Assembly: GCA_021464415.1 (NCBI GenBank)
Contig: JAKCWG010000921.1
Span: 372,001 to 436,000, forward strand
DNA from: Lonicera japonica
Lineage: Eukaryota > Streptophyta > Magnoliopsida > Dipsacales > Caprifoliaceae
DNA length: 64,000 nucleotides
Direction: 5' to 3'
The position numbers were made by a program, and so were the translations under genes. A model generated the notes under the pieces. It was given only the letters and a program-made list of their open reading frames with translations. It searched no databases and had not been told where the DNA came from. Below are positions 23,196 to 36,490 of the stretch, piece by piece (within the stretch, counting starts at the first letter, position 1; every line of letters begins with the position of its first letter).

Positions 23196-23884
23196 AACTC
23201 AAAGATGAGAGTTACATCTTGTAATGACACATGACCTATAATGAATAAAAACCATAGATGGTCATTTCTTCATTAGCTTTTCAAAAAGTTATATGATAGT
23301 TGCATCTTAACAAAAAATTATATGAGAGTTACATTCTTAAAAGAATTACATAAGAGTTAAGCTTCACAAAAAATAAAAATAAATAAATACATGAGAGATA
23401 CTCGCTTGATGTCGAGCGAGTGACTGATAAATGATTTTTTATAACCTTACTCTCTTGACATGAAAAAGTGTAAAGGCATGCAATTCGGTTGACATGAATT
23501 GAATGAATGAACATATATGTGGGTATATATGAATTTTTTTTCCTTATTTATAAGATATATATATGCCTTTTTTTGTCTGTTTTTTCTTTATTTCTTTCAT
23601 TTTAGAATATATATATATGTGTGTGTGTATATGTATGTTTTGAAGAAAAAGAAGAAGAGGAGGATCAGAAGGAGAAGGAGAAATAAGAAGGTGGTGAAAG
23701 ATGGTGGAATTGTTTTGTTGTGATTAAGGGATTAATAAATTAGTAAAGATGTTAAGATGAGAGTGGTAAAGATAAATTTGATTTGTTTAAGCCAAAAATA
23801 TTTAACGCGTGTTAGTGACAAAAAAGAGGGGCGCAAATATCAACCCTCTCTTTATTTTTGTTTTGGTCAATTAATCGCCACATG
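23196..23884. other. Unannotated AT-rich spacer
   Basis: No gene is recognised. It contains a TG/TA microsatellite near 23605-23635 and a purine-rich stretch at 23640-23700 that creates a spurious Lys/Arg-rich frame. Confidence 0.4.
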
Positions 23885-25830
23885 ATTTTTAATACTTAAA
23901 ATGGGGTAAAATATCTAGTCTGATAATGTTTTTCGCAAAAAAATTCAGCGAATAATATTTTTTGGAAATAAGGATCTAATTTTTATTATTTTTCTTAAAT
24001 AAGGGCCTATTTATTAATTGTGTTTTAACATGAGGGTCTTGACCAAAATTGTATTTTGTGCAAACTTAACTTCGTAATTCAAAAAATTCAATGCAAAATT
24101 ATTTTGCATGATGTGTTTATATCTTTTTAACAAGTATATTCTTATATTTTCCATGTAAAATTCTAAAACAACATCAAATAAACCTAAATACAAAGTAATA
24201 TTTTAGAACAAGGGGTGCAAACTTGACTTTGCATGACCCCGAAAAAATTATCAAGTGTATTTTGTTAATAAATGAGTTTTAAATATGTAATTTGTTGAAA
24301 TTATTCTAAAGCACTATCAATTAAACATTTATTTATGATAATATGCTAAAAAACATGTACTACAAACTTAATTTAGCATTATTCCATAAAAAATTATAAT
24401 TTAAAAATTTATCGCAAAGTTAACTTTGCACTCATTTTAGAGTTTACTCAAATATAGGCTCTTAATTTAAAAAAAATTATATTTATAGGATACAATAGTC
24501 ACTTTACCTCCGAACCAATATCAGGAGAATATGTGGCTACCTCTACTGATGTGTGATGGTGACGCCAGGAGGTCTAGATCATAGGGCCATGTGTCCAATT
24601 GAGCTTGTGGAAATATTATAACAATATTTTATATACGATCGAGGCCACCGACCTCCAAAGCTCTTCCATTGAGCTAAAATCAACAGTGCCTAACCATTCG
24701 GACATAGTGGTCGAAGAAAGTATGGACGACTGCTACCAACCCTGCAGGAGGCGCTTAACCTCACTTAACTGCATTAAATGCATACCAACTGTATTTAATG
24801 CTTCGGATTAAAGGGAGAAGCAAGATGATCAGTCAAGCATGTGCAGTGATAGGAGAATTGCTGAAAGCCAACTACTCCATACCTGCTAGACATCCTTTTC
24901 TTTTGATTGTATATAAGAAAACATTTTCTTCCTTTAACCACCAAGTTTTTTAATAGAACCCCAAGACAAAGAAATAGAACTAGAGAAAAAGAAGAAGGGA
25001 GATAGAGGTTTAAAGTGTTTCACAAAGCTCCTAGGCCTAAGGCATTTAGACCTTGAACTATATTTAACTTCCCCGACTATTGTGTTATGAAAATAGATCA
25101 ATCTAAGAAAAGAATTTGTTTGTAATCAGAACTCGTCGTTATAATATAAGGCAACCCCGAACTCCTAACTTTATTCATGAGAAAAAGATTAACCCCTATA
25201 CTCATAAAGAGCAAACTTCCTTTACATTTTTTTGTCCCATTTCTTTGTCACTTCAATCACTACTCAATCATTTGACTGTGTGGTTGGAAATAGACATGTT
25301 CTAAAATTTCACACCAACAAATATTATTCTCTAGTTCTTTTGTAGAAATTTTTTTCAAATAAACCTCATTTTAATATATCGATAAAAGAAAAAATGTGCT
25401 ATAATAGAGTTTTTTATAACTATTTCTATATTAAGTAGAAAGTGATTAATATATGGAATTTTTATAAGTTGTTCTACATGTGAAAATTGTGATAAAATTT
25501 CCAATATGACATGAAAAAAATCTTATTTTATACCATGAAATCCACTAATTCTCTCTTTTATTAAATAAATGATATGTAAGGAATAAATAATATACCATTA
25601 GAGACTAATTTTTATATACGATAGAATGCAAAAATAAAAATTGCCATCCGAGATGGCATAATAGGCCCAGCTCATTTAGAAAGAGTTTATCTCTTGTGGG
25701 CCCTTCTGTCACTGCTTTTAAAACCACGGTCTTCCCTCTTTTGGTTTTACTTTCTAGCCCCCAGCTCCTCTCTTTTTTGCCCACCAATCTTAAGGTGCAG
25801 CCCACGATAAAAAAAAAAAAAAAGAAAACT
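23885..25830. repeat. Dispersed repeat B, split by an LTR-like insertion
   Basis: Sequence at 23885-24480 and 25320-25830 is collinear with the uninterrupted copy at about 27060-28400. Landmarks are 'ATAGGCTCTTAATTTA', then after the insert 'ATATTATTC' and 'AATATATCGATAAAAGAAAA', and 'GGCCCAGCTCATTTAGAAAG'. This gives an empty site near 27940 for the insertion at about 24480-25319. Confidence 0.65.
24532..25319 (+). mobile_element. LTR-like insertion, left edge uncertain
   Basis: It ends 'TTTCACACCAACA', a typical retrotransposon LTR end. It contains a TATA-like 'TTGTATATAAGAAAAC' near 24910 and a pyrimidine/A-rich leader. With the left end at TGTGGC (24532), 4-bp AATA flanks both sides (24528-24531, 25320-25323). 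Comparison with the empty site near 27940 suggests the extra DNA may start as early as about 24480, so the left border is not settled. No internal domain is found; a solo LTR is likely. Confidence 0.45.
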
Positions 25831-26229
25831 TTGAAACATGGATTTTATTTCCGAAAAATAGTACTAATTCTTATTCTAAAGTCCCCAATTAAAAGTAATT
25901 CAAATGGATCTAAAAGTTTTCATACTAATTCTCATTCTAGTGAAATTATTTACCAAGATTCGGTTATATTTTCTTTGCTTCTCCAAGCATCTCCTTGATG
26001 CTCTCTTGGCTCCCCCTTCTTCTTCCTCCTTGAACTCCTCTCCTAATTCTTCTAAGTTGTGTTTGTCGGAAAGGATTAGAATTACGATACGATTAATTAA
26101 TTACGTTTGTGATTGGAAAGGATGGATTAGATAAATCCTATCTCGCGTTTGGTGCAATACTAGATATGATAGCAAACGAGATTGATTATCCCTATAGTCC
26201 ATTTATCCCATTGATATCATTAGTCTATA
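25831..26229. other. Spacer
   Basis: No gene is recognised. The short frames here are low complexity. Confidence 0.35.
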
Positions 26230-27060
26230 ATTTTGGAATGTTAGAATACATTTGTGTACCGCTAATATCATTAGCCTATAATTTATATTTTATACTTAGT
26301 AAAGTTAAATAAAAAGTAATGATATTAGCACGTTACAAAAAGTATAATACTTTATAATAGTTTTTGTTGCAAAAAAGTGTCCCAAAATATTTATATAAAG
26401 TGTCACTAAAAATAATTTTTGATCATTAGAATACTTTTGTGAAATGCTAATATTATTACCCTTACAGAAATTGATAAATGTAATTGTTAAATTCATTTTA
26501 TTTGTATCAAATTAATAGTTCAATTTTGATTTTAGTAATTCTTACAAAACATTAATTTCGATATAATCAATAGTTAAGAATACAATTTATTTTCAATTTG
26601 GTATTTTTATTCTATTGATGCTTTTCTCACTCTGGTGGCACCTCATGTTGTTGATAAGGCTAAATTGTCATCCTCAATTAAATAATTAATCATAATCTAG
26701 GTCCACTCTTTGTAGGTCTCTTCTCCTATAGCCATTTTTTTCTAAACAACTTTATATATTATAAAAGAATTGAAAATGGTGTAAAAGGTCTAGTGTGACA
26801 ATAGTTTTTTGCAAAAAATCAGGCGAATAATACTTTTTGAAAATAAGGGCCTATTTTTTAATTATGTTTTAAAATGAGGGTTTTGATGAAAATTTTATTT
26901 TCCGCAAAATTAACTTTGCAATCCAAAAAATTTAATGAAAATTTGTTTTGACTGATGTATTTGTATTTTGTTAATAAGTACATTCTTATACCTTATAAAA
27001 ACTCCAAAATAATGTCAAATAAACCCTGAAAAAATTATCATGAGTATTTTATTAATGAAC
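26230..27060. repeat. Dispersed repeat block, copy 3
   Basis: 26235-26665 matches 3730-4160, including 'ATTACAAAAAGTATAAT' and 'AAATATTTATATAAAGTGTC'. 26640-26790 matches 4140-4280. 26790-27060 matches dispersed repeat B. Confidence 0.65.
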
Positions 27061-27139
27061 TAGGGTATACTCGTATCATCTGGCACGGCGAAATAAAAAA
27101 AAATGATAATAGGATAAAAAAATTAACGTGTAACGAATT

Positions 27140-27760
27140 TAAATCCACAAAATCAATCAGTCTATTTTGAGCATATTGTCTAGTGTAACGTTGTGAACAA
27201 CTGAAACGTAAGTTCAATATATTTTTATGTTAAAAAAATTAAAAGTATACCAGATTGGACCGACTTGTTTTTAATTTTTAAAGAGTATTTTAATCATAAT
27301 TCAACCACGTAACAGACGTCCTAAAAATGACAGATTGAGATGTCCAATAATGTACGAACACATAACGTACAACCTTAAATGTTACACAATAATTGTTCTT
27401 GATTTTATTTTTTTTGCATAATTATATAGTCATGATGGATCTTATTTAATTGATCTTATTAGTAGATTTTAAATATTAAATTTTTATTAAATTTTTAATT
27501 TTTTTATTTTAAGTTATGGCATTTTTAAAATAGACAAAATTATTAGTATGTGAGAGTTTATTGTGTGTATATTATTGGTGTGAGTGTTTTAACTTTGATG
27601 TGACATATTAATGTGTGTATAGAACTCATCTAATGGTATATAATTAATGCACACCATAACTTCTGTATTTTTAACCATTAGATTCTTATACTTTTTGGAG
27701 AAAATTTTGGTTAAAGATGGTGTTTTATAATATAGATGAGTTTCAAATATGTAATTTTTT
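27140..27760. repeat. Repeat C, copy 1
   Basis: This is a diverged direct copy of 57305-57880. Shared landmarks are 'AATCAGTCTATTTT', 'AAAAGTATACCA', 'TTGGACCGACTTGTTTTTAA', 'GATCTTATTTAATTGATCTT' and 'TTTTAAGTTATGGCATTTT'. Confidence 0.7.
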
Positions 27761-28420
27761 GAAATTATTTTAAAGCACTACCAATTAAAAAATTATTAAT
27801 AATAATATACTAAAAATTATTTAGTGCAAACTTAATTTTTCACGATTTCATAAAAATATTACAATTTAAAAATTTATTGTAAAGTTAACTTTGCACTCAT
27901 TTTGGAGTTTGATCAAATATATGCTCTTAATTTACAAAAATATTATTCCTTGATTCTTTTGCAGAAAACTTTTTCAAACAAGTCTCATTTTTCAATATCT
28001 CGATAAAAGAAAAAATATGCTTTAGTAGGATACTTCATAAGTATTTCTATATTAGGTAGAAGGTGATTAATATAGGAAATTTCTATGAGTAGTTCTACAC
28101 ATGAAAATGATAATAGAAATTTCCTATATGACATGTAAAAATCTTATTTGAAACCATGAAGTCCACTAATGTAAGATTTTTAATAAATGGTATCAAATAA
28201 AAATCTTATTTGATATTATGTGAAAATAGTGATAGAAATTCCTCGACACATACGATAAAATGTAAAAATAGAAATTGCTATCGAAAATGGCCTAGTAGGC
28301 CCAGCTCATTTAGAAAGAGTTCCTTTCTTGTGGTCCCTTCTGTCAGTACTTTTAAAACTTTGGGTCTTTGCTTCTAAAAAAAATTATTTGAAACTAGGAT
28401 TTTATTTTAGGGAAAAAAAA
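27761..28420. repeat. Dispersed repeat B, uninterrupted copy
   Basis: It is collinear with 24290-24480 plus 25320-25830, without the LTR-like insertion. Positions 28020-28250 hold a short local duplication of the 'GAAATTCCT...AAAATCTTATTTGA' segment. Confidence 0.65.
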
Positions 28421-28747
28421 CCCATCTTTCAAAGGTTTTTTTTTTTTCTTTTTATACCCATGGCTATCTGAGCACCATTCCAATTAATCCCATGATGTCT
28501 TGGCTTTTATCGGCCGGCAGACGCCCATTGACCTAAATAATCTTGACACAGAGGATAATCAAACATGAGATTGTGCGCCTAATCACACAATCCCAAGCAC
28601 ACCCTTACCGCTGAGGCAAACCATTGGGGTTGTTTCAAAGATTTTATTTTTGAATCATCTTGTGATCACGGTGAGCATTTTTTTGATGCTTGTGACGACT
28701 GTCGGAATGCCATTTCGTATGATCCATCTTTTGAATAAACTTTTGGG

Positions 28748-30257
28748 TAGGGCCGGCTCTAGGGATTTTGAGGCCCCAAGCAAAACTTAATATCGACGAA
28801 AATTGGGGCCCCATATGATTGTCTTCTCCTTCAAGATTCATTTGCCTATCTAGTAAAAGTCGTCCTAACATATAATGAAGGTTGGACTCAGTTTTCCTGA
28901 CCAGACGTGGAGATGGAGGCACCAGTGACGACTTCGTTGTAGTTTCGTTATAGAAACGCCTACTTCTGTTATGTTGTTTAATCAAAATGTCCATAAAAGT
29001 GCTGTTTTTGGTTGAAACATTTGAAGTTCCTGTATCATGTGCTGGATATATATGAGGGATAGACAAACACACACACACACATATGCATATATAAGGCCTG
29101 AGGGACATACAAACACGTTCGGACACACATATGTATATGTGAGGCCATGAGAGAGAGGCAGGTAACAACTCCTATCCTTTGGATATAAGCTTGTTCTTGT
29201 TAATCTAATAATAGGTGATAATAAAGCTAAGCTGTAAATAGTTGCAACTTATTCATCTGTAGCCTATAGATTTGAAACCTATGCATCTATAGCCCATTAT
29301 TCAACTTGTTTAAAGCATTTTATATTTTTGTAAAATATTTTAACTCTAGGCAAGTATTAGCAAAGATAGTTAAAGTTGATAAAATTATCGTTGAGTTTTG
29401 ATTCAAAGCTGAAGTAATCCTTCTGAACTAAACTTTCCCAAGACGGGAGGTTCAATGAAACAATTTTATGCTTGATACCGCATATATATGTTTATTTCGA
29501 ATAATTACTAGAAAGGAGAGAAATATGCACTATACTATATACAAAGTTAACATTATAACGCATAGATTTAATTATATTGAAAAGTAAATGTAACAGCTTA
29601 AAGCTAGGAACTTCTAAAAAAGAAAGAACATAGCATACATTGAAGGAGGTTTGTTTGTACAGGCCAAACATACAACAAAACATAAAAAGAAACTAATCTA
29701 AAAATTCAAAATTTTCACTACAATTCAATATCCAGACATAGAAATTGGTATTTTTAGTAATAAACATTACATTTTCATTGTTCAAATTAGAACATTGTTA
29801 ACACAAGATTTCAAAATTTCTCAAAGAACATTTTAAAATCACAATGAGCTTCACTCTATGTGATTTAGCAATCGAATTTTTAGTAATGAGTACAAGAAAG
29901 TCACCTGTTAGATCAAGTCGAGAGAGATACATATATTCTTACCAACAACTTTAACTATCATAGAGATGAAAAAAATATTTTGGAGTTAGGGCTTTTTTAC
30001 CAGAAGCCATAGCCACGGGGGCTTTAAGATAGATACAAAAGGACGATCAAATGCGATAAAGGAGAGGCTGGATGACTGGTTGTGGGGAGACACCGTCGGT
30101 TCTCTCTCCTCACTTTAATTTCATTTCAATTTTTAAAGTGCCGTCAAGTTTTCTTTCTTACAATTAGATACCTTCAATTAATTTTCTTTTTGGTGCCCTC
30201 TCTCAAAGTGGGGTCCTAGGCATTTGCCTAGGTTGTCTCCTCCTTTGGCCGGCTCTG
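28748..30257. mobile_element. Candidate non-autonomous hAT element
   Basis: The left end is TAGGGCCGGCTCTAGGG. The right end read in reverse is CAGAGCCGGCCAAAGG, resembling the CAGGGCCGG termini known for plant hAT elements. The subterminal region at 30195-30235 ('GGTCCTAGGCATTTGCCTAGG') is also of the type found near hAT 3' ends. I could not find a matching 8-bp target duplication and no hAT dimerisation domain is visible. An open frame at 28644-29168 (minus) crosses the left terminus and has no recognised domain. Confidence 0.5.
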
Positions 30258-30419
30258 CAAAAATATATTATTCATGGTCTTTTGATTAAATTTTTTTTTT
30301 CCTAGTTTCCAGAAAAAAAAATTGTGCTTTCTTCTTTTGGTTTTTGCTATTTGTATGGTATTTTTTGTGACTTGGTTGGAAAGAAATAGAAATATTTTTG
30401 AAGAGAGAAGCAGCACGTA

Positions 30420-30700
30420 GCAGAATTATGGAATCAAATTAAATTTTCAATCGGATTATGGACTTAAGCACCCAACATTTTAATTTTATAGTGTAGAGCG
30501 CTTTTTATTTGGTTTGAATTTTTTTAGCTTTCCGTGTTGATTCCTTGTTTGGTTTGTAGAATGCTTTGTTGTTAGTTGTACTCTTGGTTGCAAATCTCAG
30601 TGGATTTCTCATTCACTGCGAATGGCTCTTGCTTCTCCTTTGATGTAATCGTCTTTTGAGTTGCAATAAAATTATGTTTCTTATCAAAAAATGAATTCGT
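30420..30700 (+). mobile_element. Possible LINE 3' tail
   Basis: It is T/G-rich and ends with 'TTTGATGTAATCGTCTTTTG', 'AGTTGCAATAAAATTATG' and a short A run near 30690, as in the 3' UTR of plant L1-type LINEs. No coding part is attached. This is a resemblance call only. Confidence 0.3.
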
Positions 30701-31577
30701 ATGCTTGTTTTTACCTATATATATATATATATATATTTATATTGTGGTTCAATATTGCTAGCAGAAGTTCAAGCTCTCAAGGCGTGCAATGACAAAAGAT
30801 TGAAAGACAAGAGTTGGTGAAATAATGTAAAGGACAAATAATTTGAAGGTATGACTTTTATACCTTTGTTAGTTGCCATTTATTTTGAGATAATTGTTGT
30901 TGTTTTACGGGTATGACAAACATATGCGGAATGGACGGAATTTTGGAGGCAATATTTTGATAAAATTTATGTAAATTGTACTTGCTTAGATTTAATATAA
31001 CAATAAATGTATTGATGAAACATCATGATTCACACACCTAAACGATTCTAATGATTGAATGAAATTGAATCTTGCCTCATTCATTAAGAGACTATGAAAT
31101 ACAACTGGAGTTGCGTGTTCTTAGCCTCTTATTTGTATATTTATCCTCATACGTAGCATACATGTTATTAACCTTTTTAAATAATTTTTGACGAATAATA
31201 TTGATAAAAATTCGTTTGCCTTAAATTTTTGAGAACTAGTCAATAAACAAGCATTTGCATAGATGTTTTATGACTTATGCCAAAATAATTAATGCATTGA
31301 ATGATTCATAGCCAATTTGCACGTTTGCCCTAAATTTTCATTTGACAAAATATGTTCCAAGTCAAGAAAGCGATTCCCAATTAATCTTTTCATAAGATAG
31401 GTTGTTCTCAAAATTAAATATATGACAAGAAAATCGGTGACAAAATTTCTAAGTACGGGAGAGTTCCGTGACAATTTAAAAAAATAAAAGCAGCATAATT
31501 GAACTTCTATTACAATAATCTTCCAAGTAAAATACTGTATTAAAAAGTTGAACCGGTTCCTTTTAATGTTGTACATT
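30701..31577. other. Unannotated spacer
   Basis: It contains an (AT)n microsatellite at about 30716-30738 and no recognised gene. Confidence 0.4.
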
Positions 31578-31583
31578 GCTCTG

Positions 31584-33644
31584 TGACATCCCGAATCTTA
31601 AACAAATATTTTAGCATCATTTAAACATGTTTAAGTATTTATTAGTATTTACAATCATGTTTGTGCATTTGATAATATCAATTTATTCCTAATGTGTGGT
31701 GAATAGTGGAATTATGCATTTTACCATGATGTTTGATTTTGTAGGAAGAATGTGAGTTAGGTTTGTTTATATTATAAGAACTCATGTTAGAATAATAATT
31801 TATGAGTAACTTATTTGAAAATAAAGTATGTAAGTGGATTTAGTTGTGTGAAATAGAAATAGAGGGGTGGTGTGTATATTGCACAATATGTGTATGATTG
31901 GATTAATTGATGAACTTAAAATTAATACACAAGAGAAAATTGAGAGAAAAACAGGGAGAAGAAGAGCAAAAGAGGGACAAGAAGAGAGAAAGAGGGAGAA
32001 GAAGAGAAAAATAAGGAAAATTAGAGAATTAAAGTTTGGTAATTTCAAACTATGTTATTTATGTTTTTATCGTCCTTTTATCATGTTTGTAATAATTGAA
32101 ATTCGAAAATCATGATTGAAAATGAAAGAACATGGTTTTGAGTTTGTTTTTTGGTGTTCTTGTGTGTTGTGATAATGTAATTGGATTTTCTTGATCATGA
32201 AGAGATAATAATTGATGATATAAGTAAGAATCATGCTAAAAATGAATTGTGTATTGTTTGTTGATGTTTAGTAAGGTTTTGTATGAGATTTGATTGAAAA
32301 ACAAGATGAAAATTTAGAAGTTTTGTAATTCTGGAAGATTGGTGTTACTGTGGGAGAATTGTTATAAATCTTTGTAGAAAATTCCATTTGATGTACCGTA
32401 AATTGAATTAGAAAGTAAACACATAGAAATTTCCAGAAATATATGGTAGAGCACCTATCTCTCTGCCAATTGGTACATTTTAATCCATAAAGTTGGATTA
32501 TTGCCATACGTTACATTCCAGACAGCATGTTTGTATCGGGTTGTTTTGTGAATATCCGATATTTTAGTCGTTAGAGTATGCTCAAATTCTGGAATATTGT
32601 TTATAGACATGTTATGTAACTACTCTAAAAATTTGAGATTGATCGGAAAATGGAAAGTGGCAAGTATATGCAGGGGACTCGGACTGCACGTAATTTTGAA
32701 TAGTTGTAATGCGTTGTAAATTAACAAGTGCATAAGGAGTATACATTTGTGTAATTGTTAGTGTATTTTGCACACTTATAAATGGTTATATTTATGTAGA
32801 ATTGAAATACTAATTATGTTGCATTGATAAGTGAATGAACGGATACTTCTAATGTACCGAGAAAATAGAACTTGGAACTACGTTGGTGTGGACTTGAGGT
32901 GATCGTATTCACTTGGAATTTATAGACATCTGAATGTATAAATGTGAAGGGTGGTGTGGAATATGTATATTGATATTGTTATGCTTGGTAAAGTAGAGTT
33001 GAGTTGCGACTTGATTGAATGAAGAGTATGGAATGGTACATCTGATGCCCAATATATATATATATAGCACTAGAGGATGGGTATATGGTATGGATGTTTG
33101 ATGCCTAATAATTAGGGCTAGAGAGGTTATGTGTGTGGTACATCTGATGATTTATATGATGGCTAGAGGATGGGAATTGAATGTGGTTATATATGATATG
33201 TGTATATACTTTTACAGATTACTGTCGATGAAGGTGGTGCATTCATTGAGCCTATAGCTCATACCTTTATATATTTTTCTCTTTACATGTATCAAGAAGG
33301 GACGTCCACTGTCGGGTTTAGGCTGGGTGGGAAGGTTTATGGAAAAAGACACTATGTTGTTTTTGTTTATTGTATATGTTGTCAATAAGTCAAGCACAAA
33401 CAAATGACAAGTTTTGATATGTAAATATTTACTAGGCTCATTTTGTGTACTTTGACTAGACATCCTTATATGTGTGTGAGTTATAAATATTTGTTGGTAT
33501 CACTTTTTAAGACAAGGTTGTAAAAAAAAATAAAAATATCATTGATATAGGATGATGTTGATTTTGGAAATGATTACGTTATTATATTCTCTTAATTTAA
33601 TAGTACTTTTAATTAAGTATTATTTTTGTTGTTCGGGTGTGACA
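31584..33644 (+). mobile_element. Gypsy-like solo LTR, 2.06 kb
   Basis: It begins TGACATCCCGAATC and ends GTTCGGGTGTGACA. The termini form a short inverted repeat. It is flanked by a perfect direct repeat GCTCTG at 31578-31583 and 33645-33650. No second LTR or coding region is found. The TGTGACATCCCG start is common in Tekay/Del-type plant gypsy LTRs (recalled knowledge). The interior holds a purine-rich stretch at 31930-32030 and short 'ATCTGATG...GCTAGAGGATGGG' repeats at 33035-33175. The short frames inside are not real genes. Confidence 0.75.
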
Positions 33645-33877
33645 GCTCTGTCAATTTTGCTACCCAGTTCAATTTTGTCAACTCCCTTACTTAGACACAT
33701 TTCGCTGGCCACAATCCAAATGAAATATAATTCTCCTATGTACGAATCATATAATACTTAGGAAAATTGCCAAATCAATCAAGAATGTCATGGAAATAAC
33801 TCAAGCTTGCAAATTCAATGTCTATCAGAAAAAAATAAAAAAATATTGGGGAACAAAACCATATCAAATTTATGACA

Positions 33878-34150
33878 CATAGAGAGAGAGAGAGAGAGAG
33901 AGAGGCAATTGAGAGAGATTAATTGATATTTTAATTTTGAAAAAGTAATTTATCCTAATTTTGAAAAGAAAGGAACTGCAATAGCTTATGGTGACTTGGC
34001 TGCTCTTCATTACCTTTCGTTCTAATTTCATCCATATTTTTACTACGTCCATTTTTGGTTTGAATTTTTTGATAAAATTTTGTGAAAGTGATCTACTCAT
34101 TATAGAGATTATTTTCACCAAATTTCGTGAAAAAGTTTACCATTTAACAC
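33878..34150. repeat. GA microsatellite and fold-back arm fragment
   Basis: (AG)n occupies about 33882-33903. Positions 34055-34135 ('GAATTTTTTGATAAAATTTTG' then 'TTCACCAAATTTCG') are an inverted pair related to the arms of the fold-back element at 55874-56640. Confidence 0.5.
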
Positions 34151-34159
34151 TCAAAACTA

Positions 34160-36490
34160 GAATCTGTACAAGGAGTGTATGGTTTGGAGGTTGAGGGAGT
34201 CATGATCCATCTATTAATCCATACCCTTACACTCTACCTATCTCCAATGTGCCATCTACATCATTTCTCTAAAATATTTCGCGAGTCCTATATTGGTTTC
34301 TAAATAATTGAAGCATTCACTGGTTTGCGAGCCTCCCAAAAAGTTGAAGTCGGAAAATACTTTGCTTTTAAGACACGCACCATTAAGGAGGAGGGATTTG
34401 ATAAAAGTCTCCACCCTTGATTCACCAGAAGAACCAAATTAAAAAAAAAAAAAATTAGGTCTCTAACCCCATACCTCCTTTTTTCTTTGAGTAGCACATA
34501 TTTTTCCAAGTAACCCAGCTGACACCTTTTCTATCATTGCCATTACTCCACCAAAATTTTGAAACCATTGATGTTATGTCTTCACAAATGTAATTAGGGA
34601 GTTTAAAGACACTTATAACATATGTAGGACATGCTTGCGCCACAGACTTTATAAGTACATCCTTCCCAGCCCTCGAGAGCAATTTTTCTTTCCATCCTAA
34701 GACTTTTTTCCACTATTTCAGATAAGCTTGAAAATACCTCCTTCTTACATAGACCCGTGACCACAGGTAAACCAAGATATTTAGCATGCTTCTCAATCTC
34801 CTCCACACCTAGCACATTTTTAACATCTTAACGTATGCCTGAAAAGGTGTTTTTTAGAGTTATTAATAATTTACCTCGTTAAAGTTTACCCGCTTTTGCA
34901 CTTTCATCCATGAAGTTTATTTTGCATAATGTTCATCCTTAAAGTTTGTTTTTGTTTTCACTTTAGTCCAAAACTCAACACGCTGTTAAGTTTTTGGATG
35001 GAAAAGAACATGTACTTTGCATATGAGCACTGTAGCGGGTAAATGCATAAGCCACTATAATACTCTTATATATATTTATCTCAAGACCAAATTAGGGCAA
35101 AATCGAAACGTAGAGTTGAAAACAGCAGAGAGAAAAATTTAACAAATTAAAGCGTTTTGTTCTATTATAGGCTTTAATTAGGGCAAAATGAGTTGGGAAT
35201 TAGAGCATTATAGTGTCTTGACCGTTTTACCTCCCTACAACACCTACATGCAATACACTTGGTATTTTTTATCCAAAAACCTAATGACGAGCGGAGTTTT
35301 CGGACTAAAGTGAAAATGGAAGCAAACTTTAAGGACGGGTATTATGCAAACTAAACTTCATGGACGAAAGTGCAAAAATGGATAAACTTTAAGGGTGCAA
35401 ATTTTTAATAACTCTGTTTTTTATCTAGATTTACTTTTTGTTGCGAAGCAAGCTCATAACAGCTTAATTAAAATTCTCCACACTTCATAGGCTTGGCGAA
35501 TGGTGGCATCTCCAAAGATGATATTGTCATATGCAAAAGTAAAGGGGTAACATTGGGGCCGCCTCTGCTTGCACATGCACCTCGGACAGACTGATTGGAT
35601 TCTGCAGTCTGAAATTAACAATAAACTTCTCATCAAAGCCCAAAGTTAACACTGTCTTCTTTAGAAAAATCCATTCAATTTGGTCATAAGCTTTACTCAT
35701 ATCAATTTTAAAAGAGAAATACCTTAATTTGCATTTAGACTTGTTTTTTTAAAAAAACAATTCACTTCAAAAGCGGTAATGACATTATCAGTGACGAGCC
35801 TCCCTAGTATAAAGGCATTTTGTGACTTAGAGATCACTACAGGTAAAACATTTTTAAGCCGATTTGCCACCATTTTTCCCGCAATTTTGTATATGACATT
35901 ACAAAGACTAATTGGTCTAGATTGAGACATGTTGATGGCATCTTTGCATTTTGGAATAAGAGCAATATTTGTATAATTAAAGTTGGAAGGAGAAGTGCCA
36001 TTGTTAAGGAAGCCCAGAACAATGTTTGCGACATCCGGACCAACAATATGCCAAAACTTTTGGTAAAATAGTGAAGGCATACTGTTTGGCCCCGGGGCTT
36101 TGCAAGGAGACATACTATTTAAAGCAACACGTAACTCATCAGAGTTATAGTCCAGCGAGAGTATCTCATTCGTTTGGGTAGTAACTCTAGGCCCTGTTCC
36201 CTAAAGCGCATTTTTAATAGCCAAATCGGTTAGACCATTGGATTGGAAAAGAATAGAGAAGTGGTACACCGCATAGTCTAGAATCTCATGTTTAGACTGC
36301 AACACACTCCCATCATCAACTTCCAACCTGCAAATTAAATTCCTTCTACGTTGTTGAGAGGCCTTTGCATGAAAAAACTTAGTATTTCGGTCTCCGCCTT
36401 TCAACCATAGTGCTCAAGATCGCAGCCTCCACATGATCTCCTCCAATTCTTATAATTTATCAATCTCTCTTTCAAGTTCTTTAACTCTAA
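34160..36490 (-). pseudogene. L1-type LINE ORF2 (reverse transcriptase) relic
   Basis: On the minus strand the order of motifs is as follows. 'GDRNTKFFHAKASQ' is near 36390. 'CKAPGPNSMPSLFYQKFW' is near 36100, 'IALIPKC' and 'RPISLCNVIYK' near 35950, and 'SQNAFILGRLVTDN' near 35790. A decayed palm box 'FAYDNIIF' is near 35540, where the family has F/YADD, so a catalytic Asp is lost. Then come 'EEIEKHAKYLGLPVV' near 34770, 'LSRAGKDVLIKSVAQ' near 34660, and 'NQGWRLLSNPSSLMVRVLKA' near 34380, followed by 'RWHIGD' near 34230. These are reverse transcriptase and post-RT segments of plant L1-like LINEs, which copy RNA at a nicked target. Stops and frameshifts are frequent. The segment between the GFDEKF motif and the palm box is deleted, and the 5' endonuclease half is missing. 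It is split at 34857-35414 by a MITE. It is non-functional. Confidence 0.9.
34857..35414. mobile_element. Mutator-type MITE inside the LINE relic
   Basis: This 558-bp element has inverted ends of about 130 bp starting GAGTTATTAA. It is flanked by a perfect 9-bp duplication TGTTTTTTA at 34848-34856 and 35415-35423. It sits within the LINE codons for 'ASQQKVNLDK', and removing it with one copy of the duplication restores the LINE alignment. A 9-bp duplication with long inverted ends is the hallmark of Mutator-like elements. No transposase is present. The TIRs carry 'CTTTAAAGTTTGC...TTTTCACTTTAGTCC'-like repeats. Confidence 0.9.

Noticed and set aside
28644..29168. 174-aa minus-strand open frame
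   Set aside because: It crosses the terminus of a hAT-like element, begins in a CA-repeat region and has no recognisable domain.
34300..36404. Several small separate minus-strand genes
   Set aside because: They are consecutive pieces of one frameshifted LINE reverse transcriptase, split further by a MITE.
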